64,000 nucleotides of DNA from Chelatococcus sambhunathii (GTDB taxonomy: Bacteria > Pseudomonadota > Alphaproteobacteria > Rhizobiales > Beijerinckiaceae), in assembly GCF_001418005.1 (NCBI RefSeq), contig NZ_LIOL01000012.1:26210-90209 (forward strand), written 5' to 3'. The notes under the pieces are model-generated. The model was given only the letters and a program-made list of their open reading frames with translations. It was not told the origin of the DNA and did not search any database. Below, in pieces: positions 48,401-56,542 of this stretch (positions are counted from its first letter, which is position 1; every line of letters starts with the position of its first letter). The translations under genes were made by a program, and so were the position numbers.

Positions 48401-48918
48401 CCGACGTGCATTTCGATCAGCGGATCGGCCAGCTGATCCTCCGCCCCGGAATGGAAACGGAACTTGAGATCCGGTTTGGCGACGTCGGGGCTCGCGCCGG
48501 TCTTGTCGTAGATGAGTTTGCCGTCCGCCCAGATCCGAAGCACGTCCTCGGCCGGCCCTTCGCCGAAGCTGAGGGCGAAGGACGCGAAGTAGGAGTACGT
48601 GACCGAGGTCTGGGTGGCTCCGCCGCCGCCCTTGCCGCCCGAGCGGGTCCGGGTGACGTTCTGCTGCTCACGGATGCCGGAGGACCAGATCATGTTGCCG
48701 GCCATGCGCAAGGTGCCGTAGCCGATGGCGATCGATGCGCCATAGGCGGACGAGGAAACGGTCAGGTCTCCGAGTCGGGGGCCTTCGGTGGTGACGTTCT
48801 GCCCCTTGGCCGGAAACAAGAGGCTGCCGACCACAGAGCCGACGAGCCAGCCGGCTTGCCAGCCGAGGCCGACCGCGGAGCCGAGCGCGGCTCCGCCCAC
48901 TGCGACGAGAATGGCCAT
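45415..48918 (-). CDS. Large tail tip / host-specificity protein, gpJ-like (prophage B)
   Basis: This 1167-residue protein starts with a glycine-rich hydrophobic stretch (VGGAALGSAVGLGWQAGWLVGSVVGSLLFPAKG, about residues 7-39), as in many tail-hub proteins. The phage-tail_3-type hub with DLTVSSSAYGASIAIGYGT follows, then a middle section of WD/propeller-like repeats, then a second hub part (ERVSVVYMDRGADYQQGTQSEKRTSLPLPTMHSR...KTLYSAWIERSAYE) and fibronectin-like C-terminal domains. It corresponds to the last big gene of gene-transfer-agent-like tail modules but lacks an obvious TIM-barrel enzyme region at the front. The order NlpC-J-fibre supports this call. Confidence 0.85.
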   Translation of the reverse strand: MAILVAVGGAALGSAVGLGWQAGWLVGSVVGSLLFPAKGQNVTTEGPRLGDLTVSSSAYGASIAIGYGTLRMAGNMIWSSGIREQQNVTRTRSGGKGGGGATQTSVTYSYFASFALSFGEGPAEDVLRIWADGKLIYDKTGASPDVAKPDLKFRFHSGAEDQLADPLIEMHVGAGRAPAHRGLATIVFEDLALADFGNRIPNITAEITYQRAAQQPYQLLDFITTGEGGYFGTYQIDDLTVDWRRGYGYFLDSDVNAAEAGIRRFSLRTMKEDRQARMTDITGVTPNNFPSTLFCGEDGHLYVVTGSSNSRPILRIEPNALKEVGRFGSTSSGLTNSTLRFVATTWMGMVSAYGPSGRVDFVLTGSLFDDVGLIRADTMGYVWGAGQSVTEPRVRGVIGGAVGEGFGDGWVLGSGTSTNHGSLGLYRLRVSALAGYDGLTGQSLGVTFEKVAAFSPSDFESGATGFYGSAGGLSYDTTDDSVIFQARISNGGSPGGIYTLKWRSDTGIVWKTVVPIQINYEGPYYGQSRLRGQRWTLMRSTRVIQLDTATGALVLNEIWPGAVSEGGAQVYDAVTDTHLVRGSQGWVKLFLNRGGGGGETLSGIVSDLCARAGLGLSDIDVADLGATVPGYVIGRQTTVRGAIEPLAQAYFFDAAESDDALRFRTRGRPPAATIDADLLLPLDERTGESWRERRTQEVELPERVSVVYMDRGADYQQGTQSEKRTSLPLPTMHSRNQSSVELALALDATTAKQIAAKTLYSAWIERSAYEAELPADWLRLDPTDVVDVVFESGSTFRTRITRLDVGADFSLAVKGVSEAAATYVSNVAADGGSGKPVQLVGSQAATRLILLDLPLLRDTDDTGGSGSRIYYLMGGFGGPGWPGASLYRSVDGTGWAQVGRSLSETAWGATANALGRPTSPFATDETNSLTVFMTTGGERLESVTQDSMLSGANAALVLKANGEPEIIQFRDVALNPDGSYTLSGLLRGRRGTDVFVDGHEAGELFVLLDPDDVETMVTSLGDLELPRSWRAVGFGTIFEDAETLVSSHTGRDLKPYAPWNVQAALTGNPVNISLSWVRRTRIGGELKDGTGLVPLGETSETYEIDILSAPGGAVKRTLTATSPNVVYANADILADFGAVPSSLTVTVFQISAVAGRGFPRTVTLEFN

Positions 48919-48924
48919 GGGAGG

Positions 48925-49389
48925 TCAGGTTCCTGGAGAGCGAAAGCGAAACGCGAACTTGATCTTGGCCGGCCATTCGCCGGCATAGGGTTCCTCGATC
49001 ACCTGCCTGCGCGTGGCGTGCGCGTGCAGGAGATGCGGCCGTCCGAGCCGTTCCGTCAGAAAGCCGCAATGGCAGGGATAAGCCTGATCAGCGAAGACGA
49101 GGACGTCACCGGGCTTCGCTTGTGTGACGGCAATGCCGTCCATGTGCCCGCGAAAGTGCTCGACGAAGCCCTGTCCCTGCGCGCGGCGCCCATAGGCCGT
49201 GCTGTCGTGGTCGGCGAGTTCGAGCGCCCGCGCGACAAGGACCACGAGCCCCGCGCAATCAACACCGGCGCGGCTTCGCCCCTGGTGTCGCCAGGGAACA
49301 CCCAGCCATGTTCGCGCTTCGGCGACAATCGCATCGGCCAGATCCCCCATCGCGGTGGCGGTCGCTGATGGTGGGCGGTCAGCGTGCAT
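48925..49389 (-). CDS. NlpC/P60 tail peptidase (prophage B)
   Basis: This protein of about 154 residues has the catalytic Cys45 in AGVDCAGLVVLV, and histidines in the CHCGFLTERLGRPHLLHAHATRR segment complete a papain-like site. LGVPWRHQGRSR precedes the Cys as usual. In gene-transfer-agent and siphophage tails this enzyme cuts peptidoglycan during DNA entry. Either the ATG at 49389 or 49350 (MGDLADAIVAEA) may be used; the first overlaps the DUF2163 gene. It lies between DUF2163 and the J-like gene, the conserved position. Confidence 0.88.
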   Translation of the reverse strand: MHADRPPSATATAMGDLADAIVAEARTWLGVPWRHQGRSRAGVDCAGLVVLVARALELADHDSTAYGRRAQGQGFVEHFRGHMDGIAVTQAKPGDVLVFADQAYPCHCGFLTERLGRPHLLHAHATRRQVIEEPYAGEWPAKIKFAFRFRSPGT

Positions 49390-50989
49390 CGGGATAGCTC
49401 ATCATGGCATCCTGGCCCGGCACGTAGGGTTCGCCGCGAAAGTTCAGGACGTTGGCGAAGCGGTCGATGCAGGTGTCGAGCCGCTTGTCGCAGCCGGGAT
49501 GAACGCGGAAGGCGTCGTCGGATGAGATCGCGTATCCCATCGGCAGGAACAGCTCGATCCGCCCGCTGCCTTGGGTCCAGCCCTTGACCTCGGTGGAACG
49601 ACCGGCATTGGCGCCGGTCTCCCAGGTCAGCACACCTTCAGCAAACCAGCCATCAACCGCTCGTGGTTCATCGAGCGTGGCATTGAAGACCGCCCGGTCA
49701 GTGACTGCCGTCACGATGCCCGACCGGCTCCAGGCTTCCTCGGCCTCGAAAACCGCGCCACCATCGGCGGTTTGCGCGCCGACATTGGTGTCGAAACTCG
49801 GTGGCTCGGACGCGGTCGTTCCGGCGGTCACGCACCGATAGACGCGGTTCTCGAAATCCGCGGAAGTCGGTACTGATGCCGTCGTGTCCGTGATCGTCGC
49901 CACGACGGCGTCGAAGGCCGCGTTCGACTGGCTGCCGGCCGCGAGCTGGTGGAGGAGCCGGAAGCGGAGAAATCTGGTTCCCACCGGCAGCTGGGCCATC
50001 GAGATGCCCCGCTGAACCCAGCTGTCTTCGGGCAGGATCACCTCGAAGCCCGTGTCGAGAAGGGTTGAGAGCAGGTTCGACGAGCCGTCCAGAGCTTCGA
50101 CGACGACTCGCCCCAAGTCGTCCGGGAACGAATTCGCCCGGCTCACTGCTGCGTCCAGCCGGTAGGCGTCTCCGTCGATCTGCAGTGGATCCAGACCCGA
50201 TGCGACTAGGTCGATGGATTGGGTCAGCTCCCCCGATGCCGAGCTTCCGCCTTCCAGGTAGAAGCTGCCAGCAGCGGGCGTCAGGCTGCCATTGCCGGCG
50301 TCATGCACGTCCCAGTCGCCGGACACCTTCGTCCATCCGGTGGGCGTAAAGCTGGAGCCGTCGCCGGCGCCATCCGCCTCGAAGCTGCCGTTGACGACCG
50401 GCAGCGGGAAACTGACCGGCGTGCCGGTCGTGCGCACGCGCACCACGTCACCGAGGATGTACGCCGTCGATCGGGCGATTTCTGGCGGATTGACCGGCAC
50501 CTTGCAGCGATGATCTCCGAGATCGGCGCGGCATTCCGGGCTGTAGAGTTCGCCGATGCGTTGCTGCAGCGCTTGGGTCATGCCGCGCAGTTCGGTCCGG
50601 AAAATGCCCTGCTCGGTCAGCACGACCTCGCCGAACCAGCCGCGGCGCATCCGAAGCGCGCCCATGCCGGGGGCCGCCCAGTTGACCAGGAAGATCCGCA
50701 CCTCGGCCTGATCGAAGAGACCCGCGCGCAGTTCCTCCTCGGTGATCGAGGCGCTGTCGAAGACGCCCTCGACGTCGAGATTGTCGACGCTCAGGCTCGC
50801 ATCATTGGCGATGGCCGTGCGCGAATAGCCGGAACTCGCCTTGTAGACCTTGCCCTCGAACGGCAGATCCCGGTCGTGGTCGGTGAAGAAGAACTCCTTG
50901 CCGTCGATACGCGAAATACGCCAGCAAGTGGCGAGCGTCGTCACCGGTCCGGCGAGGTGCGCCGCGAGGGCTGCCGAGGTCGATTTCAT
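49379..50989 (-). CDS. DUF2163 / BR0599-type distal tail protein (prophage B)
   Basis: This 536-residue protein has the N-terminal DUF2163 part (KSTSAALAAHLAGPVTTLATCWRI...FFFTDHDRDLPFEG) and the C-terminal BR0599 part with paired cysteines (GCDKRLDTCIDRFANVLNFRGEPYVPGQDAM). Between them lies an insertion of roughly 250 residues that looks like a carbohydrate-binding jelly roll (VVNGSFEADGAGDGSSFTPTGW). The family is a tail-hub component near the tip. The usual length is about 290 residues, so the insert is notable and may bind host polysaccharide. The start overlaps the DUF2460 stop. Confidence 0.85.
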   Translation of the reverse strand: MKSTSAALAAHLAGPVTTLATCWRISRIDGKEFFFTDHDRDLPFEGKVYKASSGYSRTAIANDASLSVDNLDVEGVFDSASITEEELRAGLFDQAEVRIFLVNWAAPGMGALRMRRGWFGEVVLTEQGIFRTELRGMTQALQQRIGELYSPECRADLGDHRCKVPVNPPEIARSTAYILGDVVRVRTTGTPVSFPLPVVNGSFEADGAGDGSSFTPTGWTKVSGDWDVHDAGNGSLTPAAGSFYLEGGSSASGELTQSIDLVASGLDPLQIDGDAYRLDAAVSRANSFPDDLGRVVVEALDGSSNLLSTLLDTGFEVILPEDSWVQRGISMAQLPVGTRFLRFRLLHQLAAGSQSNAAFDAVVATITDTTASVPTSADFENRVYRCVTAGTTASEPPSFDTNVGAQTADGGAVFEAEEAWSRSGIVTAVTDRAVFNATLDEPRAVDGWFAEGVLTWETGANAGRSTEVKGWTQGSGRIELFLPMGYAISSDDAFRVHPGCDKRLDTCIDRFANVLNFRGEPYVPGQDAMMSYPDAR

Positions 50990-51588
50990 GGTCTGATCTC
51001 CAGCACCGGGATCTGGCCCCAACTGCCGAGCTGATAGGTTTCGATGGTGAGGTCCATCTGATCGCTGTCGAAGCGGACGGGCACGTCGAACTCGAAGTCC
51101 GCCGTCACCTGCACGCCGGATGCGGGGGCGACGGTGAATGTGACGAGCCCGGTCGCCGTGTCGACGCTCCAGCCCGAGACCGCCTCGACGCCGTCGCGGT
51201 AGATCTTCACCGTTCCGGGAACGGGCTTGGTGATGATCCGGGTCTCGACCTCGCCGCCGCTGGCGTAGGTCTTCACGAGCTGGAACGTCTTGGTCACGCC
51301 GTCGCCTTGACCGAGCAGCTGGGCAAGCGCTTGGTAGTCGGTCCAGTCCTTGAAGCGGAAACCGTAGGCACGCCCGCGTCGCGCGCGAAAGAAGGCGATG
51401 AGGGCGGCCACCTGATCGCGTTTTTTCAGGCCGTGTGCCACGTTCCATTTGCCCCGCGCGGCGGCCCAGTTGGCGTTGCGCCGCTCGTGTCCCGAAACGG
51501 TCGTCACCACGGTGGTCGAGTAGCCGGGGCCGCCGGACGCCCCGTAGGAGATGTCCGGCGGGAACTGAACTTCGTGAAAGCCGCTCAT
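50986..51588 (-). CDS. DUF2460 distal tail protein (prophage B)
   Basis: This 200-residue protein begins MSGFHEVQFPPDISYGASGGPGYSTTVVTT and contains GHERRNANWAAARGKWNVAHGLK and FFRARRGRAYGFRFKDWTDY, the DUF2460 core. It is the Dit-like ring protein that joins tail tube and hub in gene-transfer-agent-like tails. Gene order tape measure-DUF2460-DUF2163-NlpC-J is fully conserved here. Size is normal for the family. Confidence 0.92.
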   Translation of the reverse strand: MSGFHEVQFPPDISYGASGGPGYSTTVVTTVSGHERRNANWAAARGKWNVAHGLKKRDQVAALIAFFRARRGRAYGFRFKDWTDYQALAQLLGQGDGVTKTFQLVKTYASGGEVETRIITKPVPGTVKIYRDGVEAVSGWSVDTATGLVTFTVAPASGVQVTADFEFDVPVRFDSDQMDLTIETYQLGSWGQIPVLEIRP

Positions 51589-51615
51589 CTGTCGATCCGT
51601 CGGAGATTGCCCAGT

Positions 51616-54087
51616 TCAGAGATTACGGCGGGCCCGCTCCATGGCGCGGGCGGCGTCGGCGGCGATCTGCCCTTGGGCGTAGCGAAAGCTGCCAGCATCC
51701 GGGGTGGAGATGTTCATCACCACGTTGACCGGTGGACGGGTTTCTCGTGCGGCGCCGATGGCGGCGAGCTGAGCCCGTGACAGCACCATCTCACCGCGCT
51801 GCAGGATCGCGGGCACCTCGTCGGCACGAAGCCCCGCGAGACCGCCGTCGTGGAAACGCGGCGCACCCGCAAAAGCGAATGCCGGGACGAGCCGCTGCTG
51901 AGCGGGCCCCCCGGCGACGCCGCCTTGATGGAAGATGCCGGCAAACAGCCCGCCTCCGCCGCCGAACAAGCCGCCGAGCAGTCCGCCGCTGCCTCCGCCA
52001 AGTGCATTGGCTAGAGGCCCGAGGATCGCGGAACGAACCGCGATGCGGGTGATGTCGGCGAGGATGCTGTCGGCGAGCGCCTTGAAGTCGATCTTGCCGC
52101 CGGTCACGAAGTTGGCGATGGCGTCCTCGGCGCTGCGAAAGGCGCTGGTGAGAGCGCTGCCGAGACCCTTGCCCCAGTCCATCGCCTCGCTGGCATAGCG
52201 GGACAGCTCCTCGCGAACCGCCGCCCAGCCGGTTGCCGCCTGTGTGGCCGCCGAAGCCGCCGCCTCCCCGGCGGCATGACTTGCTTCCGCGGCGCGTGCG
52301 GCGGAACCGGCCGAGCCTTCACCATCTCCTGCGGCATCGCCTCCGGCGCCGCCAATGGCTGCGAAGGCTTCATCCAGACGCTCCGTCGCCTCGGCCGCAT
52401 CGTCGATTTCGGTATTTGCGCCCGCCATGGCCTCCCGGAGCGCCGCGATGGACGCAAGAGGCGCGCCAGCCAGCTCTCCCAGCGCCGTCGCTGTCGCTCT
52501 CGCCCTGTCGGCGGCGGCACGCGCATTCTCTGCGAAGGCCGTCAGACCGAAATCCGGCGTGGCGAATGTATCGGTCTCGAACGCGGCGGCGAAGGCATCA
52601 CGCGCCGCATTGCCAGCCCGGCTCGCGGCGCCCACAAACTCGTTCTCGATCCGGCCGAGATCGACATCCGGCACCAGTTCGATGGTCCGCTCGATCCCGA
52701 TCGCCGCCAGACCCGCATTGACGCCCTTGAGGAGTGCGTTGATGCCGTTGACCGCGCCGTTCAGCATCGACTCGAGACCGGCTACAGCCAAGTTCGCCGC
52801 CTGGATCGTCAGATCGCCGATTACCCGAGGCAGGTTGCTCCAGATCACGACCATCGCATCGAAAGCGCCTTGAAACGCCCCGATGATGCGGTTGGCGAAG
52901 GTGACGACGGCCTCGAGCGACGCCTGGAGCGCGTCGGCGATGCTCGCCTGAATGCCGCTCCAGGCGGCGTCGATGCGTGCTTTCAGGACGCCGGCCAACA
53001 GGCCGATCCTGTCCCAGACTTCGGTCGCCACGCCGCCAAGAAGACCGAGCGCCGCGCCGAAGCCGCCGGTCGCCTGCACCAGCCGACCGAACTGGTAGAT
53101 CAGCTCACCCGCCGCCACGATAAGCGCGCCGATACCAGTTCGAATCAATGCGCCGCGTAGCAGCGTGAGCGCACCCGACAGGCTGAAGGTCGCGACACGG
53201 GCGGCGACGAAGGCTGCGACCCAGCGTCCGGCCATGAAGCCGGCGAAGGCGATGCCGATGGCGGCGAGCCTTTCCAGATTGTCGGCAACAAGGATCAGGC
53301 CCTCGGCCACCATGGACGAGGCGCCCGCCATCTGGTCCCAGGTCCCGACGAGTTGCAGCGCGGCATTGCCAATCAGCGTGAAGGCATCGCCGATGGTCGC
53401 CGGCATCGAGTCCGCTTCCTCGCGCAGCCGCTCGAGATTGCCGATCAGCGCCGTGCGGATGACATCGCCGGTGATAGCGCCCTGCTGACCGAGGGTGCGC
53501 AAACCTGAGACGGTGGTGCCGAGTTCGGCGGCCAGCAATTCTGCGAGCCGGCCGCCGCTCTGGATCACGGTGTTGAGGTTGTCTCCGCTGAGCGTGCCGA
53601 GGGCCATGGCCTTGGAGAGCGCGTTCTGCACCGAAGCCGCGCGCTCGGCCCGCGCGCCCGAGACGACCATGGCGTTGTTCAGCGCCTCGGTGAAATCCAG
53701 CGATTCACGTGTGGTCAGACCGAGTTCACGCAATGCAGTGGCGTTGGCGAGCCAGGATTCCGCCGTCTGCTCCAGGTTCGAGTAGGTTCGGCGCGCCATT
53801 TCGGCGAGCCGTTGCATGACTGCGGCACCCGTCTCTTGCGCCCCCGTCGCCAGAACCACCCGCGAGCGCAGTTCACTCCAACTGTCGGCATAGGCAGCGA
53901 TCTGGCGAATGCTGAGCGCACCGCCCAGAACACCGGCGATGCGGGCAAGGGCAGCATTGGTGACATCGACTTCCCGGCGGATCTTGCGAAAGCTCTGCGC
54001 TCCGGTCTCGCCGATACCGGCGATCTCCGCCTGGACCTGGCGCCCTCCGACGGCAGCCAGACGAACGGAGACGCGTTTCTCAGCCAT
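51616..54087 (-). CDS. Tail tape measure protein (prophage B)
   Basis: This 823-residue protein starts at MAEKRVSVRLAAVGGRQVQAEI. The N-terminal tape-measure domain (to about residue 230, with TYSNLEQTAESWLANATALRELGL) is followed by strongly hydrophobic helical segments (GIAFAGFMAGRWVAAFVAAR; GIGALIVAAGELIYQFG) that would cross the host membrane during injection. Ala-rich coils come next, then a glycine-rich end (LGGLFGGGGGLFAGIFHQGG). Its length sets tail length. The ATG at 54087 overlaps the end of the frameshifted chaperone extension, the typical G/T-H order; an upstream ATG at 54111 is less likely. Confidence 0.9.
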   Translation of the reverse strand: MAEKRVSVRLAAVGGRQVQAEIAGIGETGAQSFRKIRREVDVTNAALARIAGVLGGALSIRQIAAYADSWSELRSRVVLATGAQETGAAVMQRLAEMARRTYSNLEQTAESWLANATALRELGLTTRESLDFTEALNNAMVVSGARAERAASVQNALSKAMALGTLSGDNLNTVIQSGGRLAELLAAELGTTVSGLRTLGQQGAITGDVIRTALIGNLERLREEADSMPATIGDAFTLIGNAALQLVGTWDQMAGASSMVAEGLILVADNLERLAAIGIAFAGFMAGRWVAAFVAARVATFSLSGALTLLRGALIRTGIGALIVAAGELIYQFGRLVQATGGFGAALGLLGGVATEVWDRIGLLAGVLKARIDAAWSGIQASIADALQASLEAVVTFANRIIGAFQGAFDAMVVIWSNLPRVIGDLTIQAANLAVAGLESMLNGAVNGINALLKGVNAGLAAIGIERTIELVPDVDLGRIENEFVGAASRAGNAARDAFAAAFETDTFATPDFGLTAFAENARAAADRARATATALGELAGAPLASIAALREAMAGANTEIDDAAEATERLDEAFAAIGGAGGDAAGDGEGSAGSAARAAEASHAAGEAAASAATQAATGWAAVREELSRYASEAMDWGKGLGSALTSAFRSAEDAIANFVTGGKIDFKALADSILADITRIAVRSAILGPLANALGGGSGGLLGGLFGGGGGLFAGIFHQGGVAGGPAQQRLVPAFAFAGAPRFHDGGLAGLRADEVPAILQRGEMVLSRAQLAAIGAARETRPPVNVVMNISTPDAGSFRYAQGQIAADAARAMERARRNL

Positions 54088-54403
54088 CGCGATCAGACCT
54101 GATTTGGGCATTCAGCCCACGCACCATCACGCCCTCCACCTCGGGCAGAAGTTCCGCGCAGACGAGCGTGTCCAAGCCAAGCGCGTGCGCCCAGATAAGC
54201 GCAGCGGTCATGTCGAGGCCGAGGACCGCACCGGGGACGGCGCGTAGCTGACCCGTGAGCTTTTTGGCGAGATCCCAAACCTGCCATCCTTCGACCGTCT
54301 GCGGACGGTTCAGGACAACGGGACATTCGTTGCAGGCGCCGCGGCAGGATCGGCAATACTGCTCACCCCCGCCGAAGTGCCACTCGGCGAGGGCGCGGAG
54401 TCG
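54080..54403 (-). CDS. Tail-assembly chaperone frameshift extension, gpT-like part (prophage B)
   Basis: A 107-codon reading frame begins without a start codon at the A AAA AAC site and runs RLRALAEWHFGGGEQYC..., then QTVEGWQVWDLAKKLTGQLRA, to a TGA at 54082-54080. It contains CRSCRGACNEC, a four-cysteine zinc-knuckle-like cluster. It is protein-like throughout, lies -1 relative to the upstream chaperone gene and overlaps the tape-measure start. It is therefore best explained as the T part of a G-GT fusion of about 222 residues. Confidence 0.78.
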   Translation of the reverse strand, partial: RLRALAEWHFGGGEQYCRSCRGACNECPVVLNRPQTVEGWQVWDLAKKLTGQLRAVPGAVLGLDMTAALIWAHALGLDTLVCAELLPEVEGVMVRGLNAQIRSDRDG

Positions 54404-54747
54404 TTTTTTTCCGCTTCCAGCAACAGGCCCCTCGACACGTAGCGGAGCTGGAAGGCCTCGAAGATCGGCAAGATGTCCAGGAGGGCATCGATGCCTTCCG
54501 GTGTGACGGGCGCCGGATCGCCTTCAGCATCGCCGACGCCTTCCCATTCCAGAACGACCAGCCGCGCCAGGGCCTTGGCCATGGTGACCGCGATGATCTC
54601 GTTGGAAGCCCCTTCAGGCAATGCGGCCACCATTGCGTCACTGCGGGCGGCGGCCATCAGGGCGGTGGTCAGGGGAGCGACGCGCACACGCACGCCGTGT
54701 CCGAGGTCGAGCCAGCTCGGCTCGCGCGACAGGTTCAGTCGGATCAT
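54310..54747 (-). CDS. Tail-assembly chaperone, gpG-like (prophage B)
   Basis: This 145-residue protein begins MIRLNLSREPSWLDLGHGVRVRVAPLTTALMAAARSD. A GAGGA site precedes the ATG at 54747, which I prefer to the farther ATG at 54792. Position between tail tube and tape measure is that of lambda gpG. An A AAA AAC slippery heptamer occurs at codons 114-115 (EAEKN), after which the zero frame adds about 30 low-complexity residues while the -1 frame enters the cysteine-rich extension. Both products should help assemble tail tube around the tape measure. Confidence 0.8.
   Translation of the reverse strand: MIRLNLSREPSWLDLGHGVRVRVAPLTTALMAAARSDAMVAALPEGASNEIIAVTMAKALARLVVLEWEGVGDAEGDPAPVTPEGIDALLDILPIFEAFQLRYVSRGLLLEAEKNDSAPSPSGTSAGVSSIADPAAAPATNVPLS
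54403..54409 (-). promoter_or_regulatory. Programmed -1 ribosomal frameshift site
   Basis: On the minus strand the phased heptamer A AAA AAC sits in codons GAA AAA AAC of the gpG-like gene. It fits the X XXY YYZ rule for tandem slippage. Slipping back one base joins the gpG-like frame to the 107-codon extension. GC-rich sequence downstream could form a stimulatory structure, though none was folded here. Confidence 0.72.
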
Positions 54748-54798
54748 GCGAATTTTCCTCACAAAGGATGTGGATGGCCGAAAGCCCGACAAGGATGA

Positions 54799-56070
54799 TC
54801 AGGCGTAGCTCGTGATGTCGTTCAGGAGATGGACGCGCAGCATCGTGCCCTCGACGTCATCGAAAGCAGCGCGCCAGTCGAAGCTCGCTTCCACCCCGCC
54901 GGGGCCGGAGACGGCGTATTTCGGTTTGGGCAGAAAGACCCGCGGCAGCTCGAAGCGGAGCGCATAGCCTTCCGGGAAGGTGAACCCGTATTCGAGTCCG
55001 ACAGGATCGCCATTGGCGGCCTCGGCCACGAGCGTCGCGCCATCGAAGCGTACCGACATCGACCCTTCCGCCGAGGCGAACGTGGGATCGGCCGCCTCGA
55101 TCTTGCCGTCCTCGCGAATGACGCGGACACGTTCGAGATTATTGGAGAAGGTAAGGCTGCCGCCAGTGACGCCCGCGAGCGCCGTACCGCCGCGCCGAAT
55201 GAAACCCCGTCCCTGGCTGAAGCGCCGGAGCGCGTAGGCCGTCGGGCTTGCGTCCACCGTCGCCGAGAAGCGTTCCTCGCCTTGGGCCACGAGCTGGAGG
55301 CGGGCATTTGCCGGTCCCTCCTGGCCCATCTCGAAGTTCAGGCTCTCCATCACCGTGCCGAGGTGACGGAAGAACACCGGCGTCGTGAGCTTCGGATGGC
55401 CGACCTCGATCGTGTAGCTCGGGATGTCGTCGGCGCCGCTCTTCCAGACATGCGAGTAGCCGCCGCCGATCAAGGTCGGTGAGGAGACACTCGCCGCCGA
55501 TGCAGCGATGGTGAAGCCGTTGCCAGACGGGCCTGCCGTGTCGAACCCGATCACCAGCGTCTGCGTGCTGGTGGGCCGGGAATAGGTGCATTTGGCGATT
55601 TCGGGATCGGCCGATGCATTGAGGTCGCTGACCAGCTGATCGACGGTCTGCGTGACCGTTCCCTGGATCTGCGTCTCCTGCGCGCCAGCCGTGCCGGAGA
55701 CGAACGTCCAGACCGTACCGTTCAAGGTGATCGTGTCGCCCGCCGTGGGATTGACGGCGAAGACGATCGAGCCGCCAGCGCTCCTAGGAGCAGTCACCGG
55801 GTCTCCGAACAGGCCCGTCAGCCAGAAGCCCGTTCCACGCAGGTCGAGCGGGATGTCGAGCTGGCCCTCGTCGGTGATGAGGCCGCGATAGGGATCCTGC
55901 GCGTTGCGCCCGCGTCCGAGCAGCGGGTCATCCCCGAGCGGCTGGGCCGAGGAGAGATCGGTCGATTTGAAATCGAGGCTCTGATAGCCGGTCAGCGGCG
56001 CGACCCCGTAGCTTGCCTCCCGGCAGGCCTTGAGGGTGGCGTCCGCGCCATATGCGCGCGCCTTGGGCAT
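54799..56070 (-). CDS. Major tail tube protein (prophage B)
   Basis: This 423-residue protein begins MPKARAYGADATLKACREASYGVAP and has the phage tail tube (TTP) layout: YQSLDFKSTDLSSAQPLGDDPLLGRGRNAQDPYRG near the front, beta-rich body, and an inserted segment (about residues 105-215, AGDTITLNGTVWTFVSGTAGAQETQIQG) resembling an exposed immunoglobulin-like domain. It precedes the chaperone gene. At 423 residues it is longer than minimal tube proteins, consistent with the insertion. Confidence 0.82.
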   Translation of the reverse strand: MPKARAYGADATLKACREASYGVAPLTGYQSLDFKSTDLSSAQPLGDDPLLGRGRNAQDPYRGLITDEGQLDIPLDLRGTGFWLTGLFGDPVTAPRSAGGSIVFAVNPTAGDTITLNGTVWTFVSGTAGAQETQIQGTVTQTVDQLVSDLNASADPEIAKCTYSRPTSTQTLVIGFDTAGPSGNGFTIAASAASVSSPTLIGGGYSHVWKSGADDIPSYTIEVGHPKLTTPVFFRHLGTVMESLNFEMGQEGPANARLQLVAQGEERFSATVDASPTAYALRRFSQGRGFIRRGGTALAGVTGGSLTFSNNLERVRVIREDGKIEAADPTFASAEGSMSVRFDGATLVAEAANGDPVGLEYGFTFPEGYALRFELPRVFLPKPKYAVSGPGGVEASFDWRAAFDDVEGTMLRVHLLNDITSYA

Positions 56071-56110
56071 GAATGACTCCCGTCTTGTCCGTGATTGGGT
56101 CGTGGTTGCG

Positions 56111-56542
56111 TCAGGTGATGAGCGGATCGCTCACCAGGTATTCGATCGTGACGATGATCCGGGCGGTCAGCATCGGCGGCGCGCCTTCGAGAGCGAGCGC
56201 GCCCGTCTCCGGGGCCGATGGCGTCAGGTTCTCGGCGAGGCCGCCGAGCGTCTCATCGACACGCAGGGCGGCCCCGATCGCACCAAGCAGCTGATCGAGT
56301 GCCGCTTCGCCGCCGCCGCTGGGATCCCGCGGCACATAGACTTCGAGCTCGACCCGGTGCGCGTAGAACTCGGTGCGGGGATTGAGGGTGATGTCGGGTT
56401 CGCCGGGTTCGCCATCGCGCAGGATGACAAGACCGGCGGCGGGAACCTTCTCGGGCAGCACCTCGTTGCGCCGCACCGGCGCCGCCAACTGGCCCGCGAG
56501 AACAGCTGCGAGTGCGGCGAGGATCTGTTCACGTCGAGACAT
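56111..56542 (-). CDS. Tail terminator/completion-like protein (prophage B)
   Basis: This 143-residue protein begins MSRREQILAALAAVLAGQLAAPVRRNEVLPEKVPAAGLVILRDGE and contains RVELEVYVP, LRVDETLGGLAENL and ARIIVTIEYLVSDP. The alternating beta pattern and its place before the tail tube gene match gpU/DUF3168-like tail terminators. It overlaps the end of the DUF6441-like gene in a TGATG junction. The counterpart in prophage A is cut off by the window edge and separated from its partner by ParDE. Confidence 0.7.
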   Translation of the reverse strand: MSRREQILAALAAVLAGQLAAPVRRNEVLPEKVPAAGLVILRDGEPGEPDITLNPRTEFYAHRVELEVYVPRDPSGGGEAALDQLLGAIGAALRVDETLGGLAENLTPSAPETGALALEGAPPMLTARIIVTIEYLVSDPLIT

